A stretch of DNA of 64,000 nt, taken from NCBI GenBank assembly GCA_035949255.1, contig DASZIL010000033.1, forward strand, positions 16,832 to 80,831. The letters run 5' to 3'. The DNA is from GAS188 sp035949255. Lineage in GTDB: Bacteria > Pseudomonadota > Alphaproteobacteria > Rhizobiales > Beijerinckiaceae. The position numbers were made by a program, and so were the translations under genes. Of the stretch, positions 23,372 to 32,068 are shown piece after piece. The notes under the pieces are model-generated. The model ran no database searches. It saw only the letters and a program-made list of their open reading frames with translations, and was not told where the DNA came from. The stretch's first letter is position 1; each line of letters begins with the position of its first letter.

Positions 23372-25807
23372 TCAGCGTATCAGGATCGCCCTGAAGTCAT
23401 TGACGTTGGTGAGCGTGGGTCCGCTGACGACCAGCCGCTCGAGCGCCGCGAAGAAGCCGTAAGCGTCGTGCCGGGCGAGATGGGCAGCGGCGTCGATGCC
23501 CTTATGTTGCGCTTGCGCAAGCACGCCGGCGTCGATCCAGGCGCCGGCGTTGTCCTCCGTGCCGTCGATGCCATCCGTGTCGCAAGCGATGGCCGAGACG
23601 CCTTCGAGCCCGCCGAGGCGAAGCGCGAGCGCGAGCAGGAACTCGGCGTTCCGTCCGCCGCGTGGCCGGGATGCCGCTTTGTGCGTGCTTGCGTCCGACG
23701 CGCCCGAAGCCGGCTTCACGGTCACGGTCGTCTCGCCCCCCGAGAGCAGGACGCAAGGCTTGCGCGCCGGCTCGCCATGGCGTGCGGCGCTTTCCGCCAA
23801 GCCCGCCATCACAGTCGCGACCGCGCGCGCCTCCCCCTCGATCGCATCCCCAAGGATGAGGGGCGTGACGCCATGGCGGCGTGCCGCGGCGGCGGCGGCG
23901 TCAAGCGCCATCTTGGGCGTCGCGAGCATGACGATCTCATGGTCGGGAAAGGTCTCGTTCGGCGCCGCATTCGCCAGAATGGCGCGCTCGAGCTTCGGCG
24001 AAATGGCGATGCCGTAGCGCTCGAGGATCGCGAGCGCCGCACCGGGCTGTGCCCCGCCGGGAACGGTCGGCCCCGAACCGATGACCGATGGCTCATCCCC
24101 CGGCACGTCCGAGATGAGATAGGTCACCAAGCGCGCGCGGCGCGCCGCCGCCGCGAGCCTCCCCCCCTTGATGGCGGAAAGCGCCTTCCTCACCGTGTTC
24201 ATCTCGTCGATCGGCGTGCCCGATTGGAGAAGGGCGAGATTGAGCGCACGCTTCTCCTCGAGCGTGATGCCGGGAGCTGGCAAGGTGAGGAGCGCCGAAG
24301 CGCCTCCCGACATCAGGCAGATGACGAGATCGTCAGGCCCCGCGGATCGGGCAAGCGCGAGAATGCGTGCCGCGGCGCGTTCGCCTGCTGCGTCCGGCAC
24401 GGGGTGCGCCGCTTCCACCACCTCGACATGGCGCGTCGGTGCCCCATGGCCGTAGCGTGTCACCACGAGCCCCTCGCAAGGATGGGGCCAGGCGTTCTCG
24501 AAGGCGCGTGCCATGCTCGCAGCGGCCTTTCCGGCCCCGATCACGATGGTGCGGCCCTTCGGCGGTGCGGGCAGGCGCCCCTCGAACTGGCCATCCGGGC
24601 GCGCCGCGGCGAGCGCCGCCTCGAACAAGTCGAGGAGAATGGCCTTGTCGCCCGGTTCCGTCCGGCGCGTCGCTGGCGGCTCACCGCCACTCGTCGAGGA
24701 CATTTCAGGCTCGGCCTGGGCAAGCGCTGGGGCCATCCGCGTTCCTTCCTTGCCGGTGCGAAAATTCGGCACGACCGGAACGGGCAGGGCCGGGATGGTC
24801 GCGCCCGCCTCATTCTCGAGCCGGGGGTCGAAAACTCCGCGCGCTGCGAAGTGCGGGTCGTCGACGGCGTCACGCAAATCCTGGAGCAAGGTGCAGCAGC
24901 AGTCTTGCGCCTCGAAGACCTTGTGCCAGTGTTCCGACGGATGTGCCGCGATGAGCTCACGCACGCGGCGCAAGGTGCCTTCGGGATCGCGACCATCCTC
25001 GCGCCACTTCGGCTCGAGGCCGATCGCTTGGCAAAAGCCTTCCCAGAATTTCTGCTCGAGCGCGCCGACCGCGAGCATCCTGCCGTCCGCCGTCGCGTAG
25101 AGATTGTAGCGGGGGCTTTTCCCCATGAGCCTGCCCTCGCCATTGCCGAGCCAGCGGTCGGCGGCGAAACCCTCCGCGAGCGCGAGCGGCATGAAGGTGA
25201 AGAGATTCTCCGTCATGGCGATGTCGAGACGGCAACCGGCGCCGCTGGCCTCGCGCGCGCGAAGCGCCAAAAGGATGTTCATCACCGCCGGATAGCTGCC
25301 GCCGCCAATGTCCGCGACGAGGGCCGGAGGCACAACCGGCGCATCCGTCGAGCCGAAGGAGAGCGAGAGCAAGCCCGCATCGCCGAGATAGTTGATGTCG
25401 TGGCCCGCGCGACCGCGTTTCGGTCCGCCTTGGCCGTAACCCGTGATCGAGCAATAAACGAGGCGGGAATTGATGGCGCGGAGCCTTTCGTGACCGAGGC
25501 CGAGACGTTCCATGACGCCGGGCCGGAACTGCTCGACGAGCACATCGGCGCGTCGCGCAAGCTCGAGCACGCGGGCCTGGTCGGCCGGTTTCGTGAGATC
25601 GGCGAGGAGGCTCTTCTTGCCACGATTGAGGAGGGCGAAAAGTGCGCTTTCGCGCCCGAAGCGCGGCGCGTAGCTTCGCATCTCCTCCCCGCCCGGCTTC
25701 TCGACCTTGATCACCTCGGCGCCCGCCTCGGCGAGGATCAGCGTCGCGAGCGGACCGGGGAGAAGGGTAGAGAAATCAAGGACGGTGATCCCGGCAAGCG
25801 GCTGCAT
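23372..25807 (-). CDS. Fusion protein: CaiB/BaiF family III CoA-transferase (AMACR-like) + glycerate 2-kinase (MOFRL)
   Basis: 811 residues in one uninterrupted frame. Residues 1 to about 355 are a family III CoA-transferase/racemase: ITVLDFSTLLPGPLATLILA, EVIKVEKPGGEEMRSY, LVEQFRPGVMERLGLG, and RAGHDINYLGDAGLLSLSFG with the catalytic Asp near 137 in the AMACR-like GHDINY context. A low-complexity linker spans about 358-388. From about 388 to the end is a full glycerate 2-kinase: VIGAGKAAASMA, VVEAAHPVPDAAGERAA, CLMSGGASALLTLPAPGIT, ISDVPGDEPSVIGSGPTVPG, then MOFRL features RGGRNAEFLLALALRLGG and CDTDGIDGTEDNAGAWID. An internal ATG at 24703 in the linker lacks a clear ribosome site, favouring a true fusion. 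Either half is normally a separate enzyme. Confidence 0.88.
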   Translation of the reverse strand: MQPLAGITVLDFSTLLPGPLATLILAEAGAEVIKVEKPGGEEMRSYAPRFGRESALFALLNRGKKSLLADLTKPADQARVLELARRADVLVEQFRPGVMERLGLGHERLRAINSRLVYCSITGYGQGGPKRGRAGHDINYLGDAGLLSLSFGSTDAPVVPPALVADIGGGSYPAVMNILLALRAREASGAGCRLDIAMTENLFTFMPLALAEGFAADRWLGNGEGRLMGKSPRYNLYATADGRMLAVGALEQKFWEGFCQAIGLEPKWREDGRDPEGTLRRVRELIAAHPSEHWHKVFEAQDCCCTLLQDLRDAVDDPHFAARGVFDPRLENEAGATIPALPVPVVPNFRTGKEGTRMAPALAQAEPEMSSTSGGEPPATRRTEPGDKAILLDLFEAALAAARPDGQFEGRLPAPPKGRTIVIGAGKAAASMARAFENAWPHPCEGLVVTRYGHGAPTRHVEVVEAAHPVPDAAGERAAARILALARSAGPDDLVICLMSGGASALLTLPAPGITLEEKRALNLALLQSGTPIDEMNTVRKALSAIKGGRLAAAARRARLVTYLISDVPGDEPSVIGSGPTVPGGAQPGAALAILERYGIAISPKLERAILANAAPNETFPDHEIVMLATPKMALDAAAAAARRHGVTPLILGDAIEGEARAVATVMAGLAESAARHGEPARKPCVLLSGGETTVTVKPASGASDASTHKAASRPRGGRNAEFLLALALRLGGLEGVSAIACDTDGIDGTEDNAGAWIDAGVLAQAQHKGIDAAAHLARHDAYGFFAALERLVVSGPTLTNVNDFRAILIR

Positions 25808-25981
25808 CTTCTGAAACCCTTCCGCTCGCCGCTAGACGCGCCGGCTTCGCCAACAAATTGCATCTGTCGGAGCAGGCCCTCGACTGTCGGGAGGGTCTTG
25901 CCGAGAAATGCGACCCTGCGTCAGTATCGCTGCGGTGCTCGTGACGGCGGCACGCGCCACCGAAGGTCGAAGAGAGGCATA

Positions 25982-26572
25982 ATGGGACGCGAAGCATTGG
26001 TCCATGCCGAAGTCGGGAACGAAACCGACGAGGTGCGCGCGCTTCTCGAGAGCGGCGAGCTGATCCTCCGGGGGACGATTCGCCGTCGCTATCCGAAGTC
26101 GGCGCTGGAGGGCGCGGCGGTCGAGGGTGGGGTGCTTTGCTTCAGATATGCGGGCGAAGCGGTGCGGCTTCATCTCGGCGCGCGCGCTGCCGATGCGTGG
26201 CGCAAGGCCATCGCCACGCCGCCGCGGAGCTTGCGCGCGAAGCTCGGGCTCGACAGGGGCGAGCGGGCGCTGCTCATCGGATCCTTCGACGATGATGCGC
26301 TTGCCGAGGCGCTCGACGGTGCTCTCGTCGAGGACGCCGTGGCGGCCGGGATGATGATCGCCTGCATCGAGGGGCCTGATGATCTGATCGCGGCGCAGAC
26401 CATCCATGGGGCGCATCCAGGCCTCGCCCTTTGGGCGATCTATCCGAAGGGACGCGATGTCGCCTTCGGCGAGAGCAAGATTCGCACCGCGCTGCGCGCG
26501 AGGGGCTTCCGGGACAGCAAATCATGCGCGGTCTCAGAGCGCCTCACCGCGACACGCTATATCCTCAAATAG
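25982..26572 (+). CDS. Conserved protein of unknown function
   Basis: 196 residues from ATG 25982, preceded by AGAGAGG about four to five bases upstream. The frame is open far upstream on this strand, but that part is the shadow of the CoA-transferase fusion. The N-terminal half looks like a small DUF1905/YdeI-like beta domain (ESGELILRGTIRRRYPKSAL, VEGGVLCFRYAGEAVRLHLG). The C-terminal half carries ALWAIYPKGRDVAFGESKIR and SERLTATRYIL, a pattern I associate with small uncharacterised proteins often annotated DUF3052-like. Neither assignment is secure. Divergent from the fusion gene (174 bp), convergent with the ThDP enzyme. Confidence 0.7.
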   Translation: MGREALVHAEVGNETDEVRALLESGELILRGTIRRRYPKSALEGAAVEGGVLCFRYAGEAVRLHLGARAADAWRKAIATPPRSLRAKLGLDRGERALLIGSFDDDALAEALDGALVEDAVAAGMMIACIEGPDDLIAAQTIHGAHPGLALWAIYPKGRDVAFGESKIRTALRARGFRDSKSCAVSERLTATRYILK

Positions 26573-26617
26573 AATAGCAAGCGCTCCCTGTAGCGCCCGT
26601 TTCAACGCCGCCATCCT

Positions 26618-28351
26618 CTAAAGTGGCGGAATGCGTACCGTGAGCACGGCCGAGCGGCCGTCATTAAGCGCCGCGAGGCAGCGATCGATCGCGCCTTGCA
26701 CATCCTGCGGAGCGCGCACGCATTCGCCATAAGCGCCGAAGGCGCGGCCCACTTCCTCGAAGCGTCGCTCTTCGCCTTGTCGCCCGCTTTCGAGCCGCGA
26801 CAGGAACATGTCGCTCGCGGCCGCCGCGCCCTTCGGAAAAACCCGCATCACCGAGGATTTCACCGCCTGCCAGCCGCGGTTGTCGAGCACGACGGTGAAG
26901 ATCGGAAGCTGATATTGCTGGGCCGTCGCGTAAACCGAGTCGGGCGTCGAGAAATGGAAGGAGCCGTCGCCCACGATCTGCACGACGCGGCGATCCGGGC
27001 GCGCAAGCTTGATGCCGAGCGCCATGCCGCCGCTATAGCCGAGGCCGGCCCCGCCGAGGCCCACATAAGTCTCCGGTTTCGTGCGCAGGATTTGCTCCTG
27101 CACGGCGAGCGTGTTGCGGATCGATTCGTTGAGCACGATGTCGTCCTGCGAGAGCTTTGCGCTCAAGCACGCACACAGATAATCGGGGGAGATGGCGTCG
27201 GCTTCGCCGGATTTCGCTGCCGCCGCCTGCGCTTTCCGGTGACGTGCTTCATTCGCTTTCGCGAACCCCGCCACACGCTTGGCGACGCGGCTCCGATAGG
27301 CGTCGTCGGCGCGCGCTCGGACCGTCTCGAGCACCTGGTGGAGCACGATCGAGCAATCGCCCTCGATGCGCATGTCCGTGGCGAAACCCCACATCGGAAA
27401 ATCGGTCTTGAGCGGATCGACGTCGATTTGGATCCAGCGCATCGCGCTGGCAAGCGGCGCATATTTCGGCAGGAAAGGCACGTCGACGTCGAGCAGGAGG
27501 CCGAGGTCCGCTCCCTCCATCGCCGCGACCGGATCGAAACCTGCAAAGCAGGGTGAATCATGGGGAATGCAAAGGTCGAGCGCATTGTATTCGACGACCC
27601 GAATGCCGCATTCGCGCGCCAAGGCATCGAGCAGCGCGACCGCCTCGCGCTTGCGTCCGAGATAGGCGGTGATCGCGACCGGGTTTTCCGCCGCCATCAG
27701 CGCTTCGGCGAGGGCTTCGGCACGCGCGGGCTCGACGCCACCCCGGCGCACCGGCCCGTATTTCGCCTCGGGAAATCCGTCGGGATGCGGGTCGTCGATC
27801 ATCTCGGCCAAGGTCTCGCGCGGCAGCATCATGTAGACGGGCCCTTGCGGATCGCTTTGCATGAAGGAATGGCCGCGCCGCAGCGCCTCCTTGGCGACGA
27901 CGCCGGAAGGCAGCGAATATTCCCATTTCACGAAGGGGCGCACGATGCTCGCCATGTCGAAGGGGTCCTGCACGAAATGCACATAGGCGTCGCGCGAACC
28001 CGGCAACTCCCCGCGCATCGTGTAAGGAGCGCGGCCGGCGAGCAGCATCACGGGAAGGCGGTAGCGCAAGAGGTTGCCAAGCGCCATCGAGGAATTCGCC
28101 GTGCCGGCATCGACATGCACGAGCACGGCCTGGCCGCGCCCGGTGGCGAGCGCATAGCCGCCCGCCATATGCACGGCGACGGTCTCATGCGGGCACAAGA
28201 TGACGCCAGGATGCGGGCGGCCCTCCTGGTCCCAGCGCGCCAGCTCCTCGATGATCGAGACGTGGTCCGTGCCGAGGTTGCCGAAGATGTAGTCGATGCC
28301 GAGATCGCGGAGGCCTTCAAGAAAATAATGCGCCGCCGATTGCTTGCTCAT
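26618..28351 (-). CDS. Thiamine pyrophosphate-dependent enzyme (acetolactate synthase large-subunit-like)
   Basis: 577 residues, full length for the family. The three domains are recognisable: N-terminal PYR domain with the catalytic Glu in CPHETVAVHMAGGYA (about residue 55), central domain (AENPVAITAYLGRKREAVAL), and C-terminal PP domain with the ThDP/Mg motif GDGSFHFSTPDSVYATAQ ending in DNRGW. It resembles benzoylformate decarboxylase/AHAS-like catabolic members rather than biosynthetic IlvB, and there is no IlvN partner nearby. It should decarboxylate or ligate a 2-oxo acid. The MFS gene follows 40 bp downstream of its start on the same strand side, suggesting a shared transcript (MFS then this gene). 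Confidence 0.88.
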   Translation of the reverse strand: MSKQSAAHYFLEGLRDLGIDYIFGNLGTDHVSIIEELARWDQEGRPHPGVILCPHETVAVHMAGGYALATGRGQAVLVHVDAGTANSSMALGNLLRYRLPVMLLAGRAPYTMRGELPGSRDAYVHFVQDPFDMASIVRPFVKWEYSLPSGVVAKEALRRGHSFMQSDPQGPVYMMLPRETLAEMIDDPHPDGFPEAKYGPVRRGGVEPARAEALAEALMAAENPVAITAYLGRKREAVALLDALARECGIRVVEYNALDLCIPHDSPCFAGFDPVAAMEGADLGLLLDVDVPFLPKYAPLASAMRWIQIDVDPLKTDFPMWGFATDMRIEGDCSIVLHQVLETVRARADDAYRSRVAKRVAGFAKANEARHRKAQAAAAKSGEADAISPDYLCACLSAKLSQDDIVLNESIRNTLAVQEQILRTKPETYVGLGGAGLGYSGGMALGIKLARPDRRVVQIVGDGSFHFSTPDSVYATAQQYQLPIFTVVLDNRGWQAVKSSVMRVFPKGAAAASDMFLSRLESGRQGEERRFEEVGRAFGAYGECVRAPQDVQGAIDRCLAALNDGRSAVLTVRIPPL

Positions 28352-28391
28352 GAATGCCTCTGATGATGCGCCTGCCCTCGGTGGTGAAGCT

Positions 28392-29639
28392 TCACGACCC
28401 GGCCCGAAGCTCGGGCGTCGACTCTCGCACGACGGCTCCTCTTGCCGCGACGATGCGAGGCGCGGTCTCCCTCACCTTGAGGATCGAGGCGGCGACGAAA
28501 ACCTGCGCGACGGCGCCCAATCCGAGGACCACGCCGAACCCGACGTGGTCGGAGAGCATGCCCCCGACGAGCGGCATGAGCGTGGTGCCGATGAGCACGC
28601 CGAAGAAATTCGTCATGCCGAGCGCCGCGCCGCGGATATCGTCCGAGACGATCTCGCTCACGCAAGTGGCGAGCACGATCGGCAAGAGGCCAAAGCCGCA
28701 AAACCCGCAGATGCCGGCGAGGATGCGCATCGGCCAGACATCATATCCGCCGAGGATGTAGAGCGCGAGCGCTGTGGCGCTCACGGCCGCGCACACGAAT
28801 GCCGCCGGCCGTCTACCGAACCGCTCCGACGCGAGCGGAACGAGGATCTGGCCCGCAGCGCCGCAGAAGCCCCAGATCCCCGCGATGGTCCCCGTCTCCG
28901 CGAAGCTGAAGGCGCGGATTTTCGTGAGGAAGAGCGGGTTGAAGCCGACGAAGATCTGCAGCCAGGTGAGGGCGGCGCATCCCGCGACAGTGACGGCGAC
29001 CACGGAAGGGTCGCGCAAGAGGCCGAGCGCGCGCCGCCAATCCGCCCGCTGCGCCTCGCGCTTTTGCGGCTCGCGCATGAACGCGAAGAGAGCGCCAAGG
29101 ACGACGAGCGTCGCCGCGCCGATGATGGGGAAGACCAGGCGCCAGCCCCAAAGCGCGGTGAGCCGGGTGATGATGAAGCTGCCGACACCTACCCCGATGA
29201 GCGTATAGCCGACGGTGAAGACGCCTTGATTGATGCTCTTGCGGGAAGGCGCCGATTCCTCGTTGATCGTCGCTTGCCCGACCGCCCAACCGACGCCGTC
29301 GCCGATGCCGAGCAGATCGCGCACGACGAACATCGAGAGGAAGTCCCAGGCGCCGCCCATGGCTGCCGTCATCACGCCGACGAAGCCGACGGCCGGCAGC
29401 AAGATCCGGCGCCGGCCGTGACGATCGGACAGGAAGCCTCCGATCCAGCTCGAGACGGCCCAGGTCACGGATGTGCCCGAGATCAAGAGCCCCACCTGCC
29501 ATCCCGCGAGATGGAATTCGGGCACGATCAAAGGGAAGATCAAGCCGATGCCGAAGCGATTGAGACCGACACAGCCCCAGAAGAGCGCGAGCAGCACGAC
29601 GATCGTGAGCTCGTAGCGGGCGGGCTTACCGGCCGGCAT
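28392..29639 (-). CDS. MFS transporter (metabolite:proton symporter-like)
   Basis: 415 residues from ATG 29639, chosen because GGGAGG lies seven bases upstream (an ATG at 29654 overlaps that site). Twelve hydrophobic helices can be counted; the MFS loop 2-3 signature appears as GGFLSDRHGRRRILL and a repeat in loop 8-9 as SERFGRRPAAFVCA. The wording resembles sialate/aromatic-acid type MFS permeases. Gene order on the minus strand is MFS then the ThDP enzyme, 40 bp apart, so it may import or export that enzyme's substrate. The substrate is not readable. Confidence 0.9.
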   Translation of the reverse strand: MPAGKPARYELTIVVLLALFWGCVGLNRFGIGLIFPLIVPEFHLAGWQVGLLISGTSVTWAVSSWIGGFLSDRHGRRRILLPAVGFVGVMTAAMGGAWDFLSMFVVRDLLGIGDGVGWAVGQATINEESAPSRKSINQGVFTVGYTLIGVGVGSFIITRLTALWGWRLVFPIIGAATLVVLGALFAFMREPQKREAQRADWRRALGLLRDPSVVAVTVAGCAALTWLQIFVGFNPLFLTKIRAFSFAETGTIAGIWGFCGAAGQILVPLASERFGRRPAAFVCAAVSATALALYILGGYDVWPMRILAGICGFCGFGLLPIVLATCVSEIVSDDIRGAALGMTNFFGVLIGTTLMPLVGGMLSDHVGFGVVLGLGAVAQVFVAASILKVRETAPRIVAARGAVVRESTPELRAGS

Positions 29640-29933
29640 CACGCATCCTCCCATTCGGCGAACCTTTGGTCTCGTGCCCGACGAATCGCGTCAAGCCTCG
29701 ATTATCGTGCCGGATCATCGCTCGGATCGCCTCGCCCTCACCCTCGCCGCGCCTTCTCCCCATGAGATGCGCGCAACGACGACGCGCCGGCATTTTAGGG
29801 CTGTTTCGCCATCCGGCGGTCGAAATTGACACAAGGCCGATGAAGGGTAAAGTTTTGCGCAGCAAGGAGATTGCTCTTCGGAGCGACTTTCGCCGGCCAC
29901 GGCTGCTTTGCGCGAATTAGACTCGAAAGTCGC
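29640..29933. promoter_or_regulatory. Divergent promoter region between MFS and FAD monooxygenase genes
   Basis: 294 bases without a credible gene. It should drive the MFS-ThDP pair leftward and the FAD enzyme rightward. The stretch from about 29780 to 29920 is less GC-rich than its surroundings. I see no clear sigma-70 boxes, operator palindrome or regulator gene in the vicinity. Confidence 0.4.
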
Positions 29934-31205
29934 ATGACAGAGATGAGCTCGAAAACGATCGGCCCCCTCGCGATCGTCGGCGGTGGCATTTGCGGCCTCA
30001 AGCTCGCGCTCGATCTTGCCCAGCGCGGCATCGCGTGCAACGTCTATGAGCGCGCTCCGCAAATCAAGGAGCTCGGCGTCGGCATCACGGTGCTGCCCCA
30101 TGGCATGCGCGAATTCGCGGCGCTCGGCCTCGCGGACAAGCTCCTGGCAGCCGGCATCGAGAACCGCGAAAGCTGCTTCTTCAATCGCTTCGGGCAACTC
30201 ATCTACAAGGAGCCGCGCGGCAAATTCGCAGGCCATGCTTTCGCGGAAGTCGGCCTGCATCGCGGACGCCTGCACAAGGCGCTTTTCGAGGCGGCGCGCG
30301 AGCGCCTCGGGCCCGAGCGCATTCTCACCGATCACGACTGCATCGGCATCGAGCAGGACGAGAGCGGCGTCACGCTTCATTGCCGCGAGACTTCAACCGG
30401 ACGTTCCATCGAACCGGTGCGCGCCACCGCAGTGATCGCTTGTGACGGCGTGAACTCAGGCGCCCGTAAGAGCTTCTATCCCGATGAAAGCCTCGCCTTT
30501 GCCGGGATCAACACCTGGCGCGGCGTGACGCGTCACAGGCCGATTCTCGGCGGTCGCGCCTATTTGCGCATCGGCTCGATCCTCACCGGCAAGATCGTCA
30601 TCTACCCGATCGTCGACGATGTCGACGGGTCGGGCAATCAGCTCATCAACTGGACGACCGAAATCAAAAGCGACACTTTCGAGAAGAATGATTGGAACGA
30701 GCCCGGCAATCTCGACGACTTCATCCAGCTTTACGAGAGCTTCCGCTTCGATTGGCTCGACGTGCCGGTGATGATCCGCCGATCCGAAGTGCTTCTCGAA
30801 TATCCGATGGTCGACAAGGATCCGATAGCGCGCTGGAGCTTCGGGCGCGTGACGCTCGCGGGCGACGCCGCCCATCCCATGTATCCGCGCGGCTCGAACG
30901 GTTCGGCGCAAGCCGTGATCGATGCGCGCGTGCTCGCCGACTGCCTCGCTCGTGACCCCGATCCGAGGCGCGCGTTCAAGGCCTATGAGGACGAGCGGCG
31001 CGAGGCGACCGCGAAGGTGGTGCGCGCCAATCGTGAGTATCCGCCGGACTTCATCAACATCAGGGTCGAGGAGCTCGTCGGCGACAAGCCCTTCGTCAAT
31101 CTCGACGACCACATCACGCAAGCCGAGCTTCGCGCGTTGTCGGAGAATTACAAGCGGATCGCGGGGTTTTCAGTGAGCGACACGAGAGAAGCCAACGCGG
31201 GCTAG
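29934..31205 (+). CDS. FAD-dependent monooxygenase / flavin oxidoreductase (PHBH-like group A)
   Basis: 423 residues from ATG 29934 (a second ATG at 29943 is also possible). Group A flavoprotein hydroxylase features: FAD-binding GxGxxG as AIVGGGICGLKLALDLAQRG, the DG motif as VIACDGVNSGARK, and the GD motif as VTLAGDAAHPMYPRGSNG. The wording GSNGSAQAVIDARVLADCL is typical of the PhzS/aromatic-hydroxylase-like branch, suggesting NAD(P)H-dependent hydroxylation of an aromatic or heterocyclic compound. It stands alone on the plus strand, convergent with the aldolase gene. Confidence 0.9.
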   Translation: MTEMSSKTIGPLAIVGGGICGLKLALDLAQRGIACNVYERAPQIKELGVGITVLPHGMREFAALGLADKLLAAGIENRESCFFNRFGQLIYKEPRGKFAGHAFAEVGLHRGRLHKALFEAARERLGPERILTDHDCIGIEQDESGVTLHCRETSTGRSIEPVRATAVIACDGVNSGARKSFYPDESLAFAGINTWRGVTRHRPILGGRAYLRIGSILTGKIVIYPIVDDVDGSGNQLINWTTEIKSDTFEKNDWNEPGNLDDFIQLYESFRFDWLDVPVMIRRSEVLLEYPMVDKDPIARWSFGRVTLAGDAAHPMYPRGSNGSAQAVIDARVLADCLARDPDPRRAFKAYEDERREATAKVVRANREYPPDFINIRVEELVGDKPFVNLDDHITQAELRALSENYKRIAGFSVSDTREANAG

Positions 31206-31268
31206 CCGCCGTTGCATCGGTGACGTCCTCGGACAGGCAAATGCTGCCTCTTGGCTCGCCGTTCCTTA

Positions 31269-32042
31269 TCACGACGCGTAATCCGGCTCCTCCTTGTCGA
31301 GGATGCGCCGCCAGGCGTCGAGATGGAGGCGCGCGTCGTAGCGCTCGCTCCAGGGGCCGGTGTGGCCGCGGCGCAAGCGCTCAGGCAGCGCGCGCAGCTT
31401 CTGGCCCGTGGACATCGCGGTCACCTGATACATGGCGGTGCGCTCGGCGATGAAGAGCTCGTCGAAGGCATCATGAACGGTTGGCCCAACCACGGTGACG
31501 CCGTGGCTCGCCATGATCATGATCGTTCTTTCACCCATGAGATCGGCGATGCGGTCGCCCTCGGCATTGTCGTCGACAGGCTCATCGCCCTCTTCGTCGA
31601 TCACCACCCGGTCGTTGAGCGCGAGGTTGTTGTGATGCGCCAAGGCGAATTCGGGGTTCTCGAGCATCGAGAGCGCGGTGAGGTATTGCGGATGCACATG
31701 GAGCACGCAAGCCGCGGCGGGCTTGCGCAAATGGATGCGGGCGTGAATGTGAAAGGCGACCTTGCGAAGCTCGCCCTTGCCGCGGACCACCCGCCCGTCG
31801 AGATCGCAGACGATGAGGCTCGACGCGGTAAGCTCCTCGAAACGCAAGCCGCGCGGATTGATGATGAAGAGCGGCGGATCACCGGGCCGCGCTTGCGGCA
31901 GCATCAAGGAGTTGTGGTTGCCGATCTGCTCATTCCAGCCGTGGCGCGCGCTGATGCGGAACACGGCGGCCATGTCACAGCGAAGCCGCCACTCCTCGGT
32001 TTCGGCTTCCGTAGAGGACAGGGATTTGACGATGGCGGGCAT
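31269..32042 (-). CDS. Class II aldolase/adducin family protein
   Basis: 257 residues from ATG 32042, which has GAGG five bases upstream; a GTG at 32072 would overlap the upstream gene in a GTGA and cannot be excluded. Zinc-dependent aldolase-fold features: WNEQIGNHNSLMLPQ, IINPRGLRFEELTASSLIV, the metal-binding HVHPQY (about residue 115) and the later ASHGVTVVGPTVHDAFDELF with a third His, plus ERTAMYQ. Members act on fuculose phosphate, ribulose phosphate, 3-oxo-4-phosphoerythronate and related substrates, or are decarboxylases. It lies directly downstream of the dimethylformamidase-like gene and is probably coupled to it. Confidence 0.87.
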   Translation of the reverse strand: MPAIVKSLSSTEAETEEWRLRCDMAAVFRISARHGWNEQIGNHNSLMLPQARPGDPPLFIINPRGLRFEELTASSLIVCDLDGRVVRGKGELRKVAFHIHARIHLRKPAAACVLHVHPQYLTALSMLENPEFALAHHNNLALNDRVVIDEEGDEPVDDNAEGDRIADLMGERTIMIMASHGVTVVGPTVHDAFDELFIAERTAMYQVTAMSTGQKLRALPERLRRGHTGPWSERYDARLHLDAWRRILDKEEPDYAS

Positions 32043-32068
32043 CGCGACCTCGTTGATGCGGTTTCTTG

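Noticed and set aside
24703..24703. Internal ATG as a separate start for the glycerate kinase
   Set aside because: No Shine-Dalgarno-like sequence precedes it and the frame is continuous, so a fusion is the simpler reading, though not proven.
23468..25981. Very long plus-strand open frame upstream of the 25982 gene
   Set aside because: Antisense to the CoA-transferase/glycerate kinase fusion; typical GC-rich shadow. Only the part from ATG 25982 has a ribosome site and coding-like sequence.
28344..29765. 473-codon plus-strand frame
   Set aside because: Shadow of the MFS gene; translation is low-complexity Asp/Glu/Arg/Ala, without any recognisable domain.
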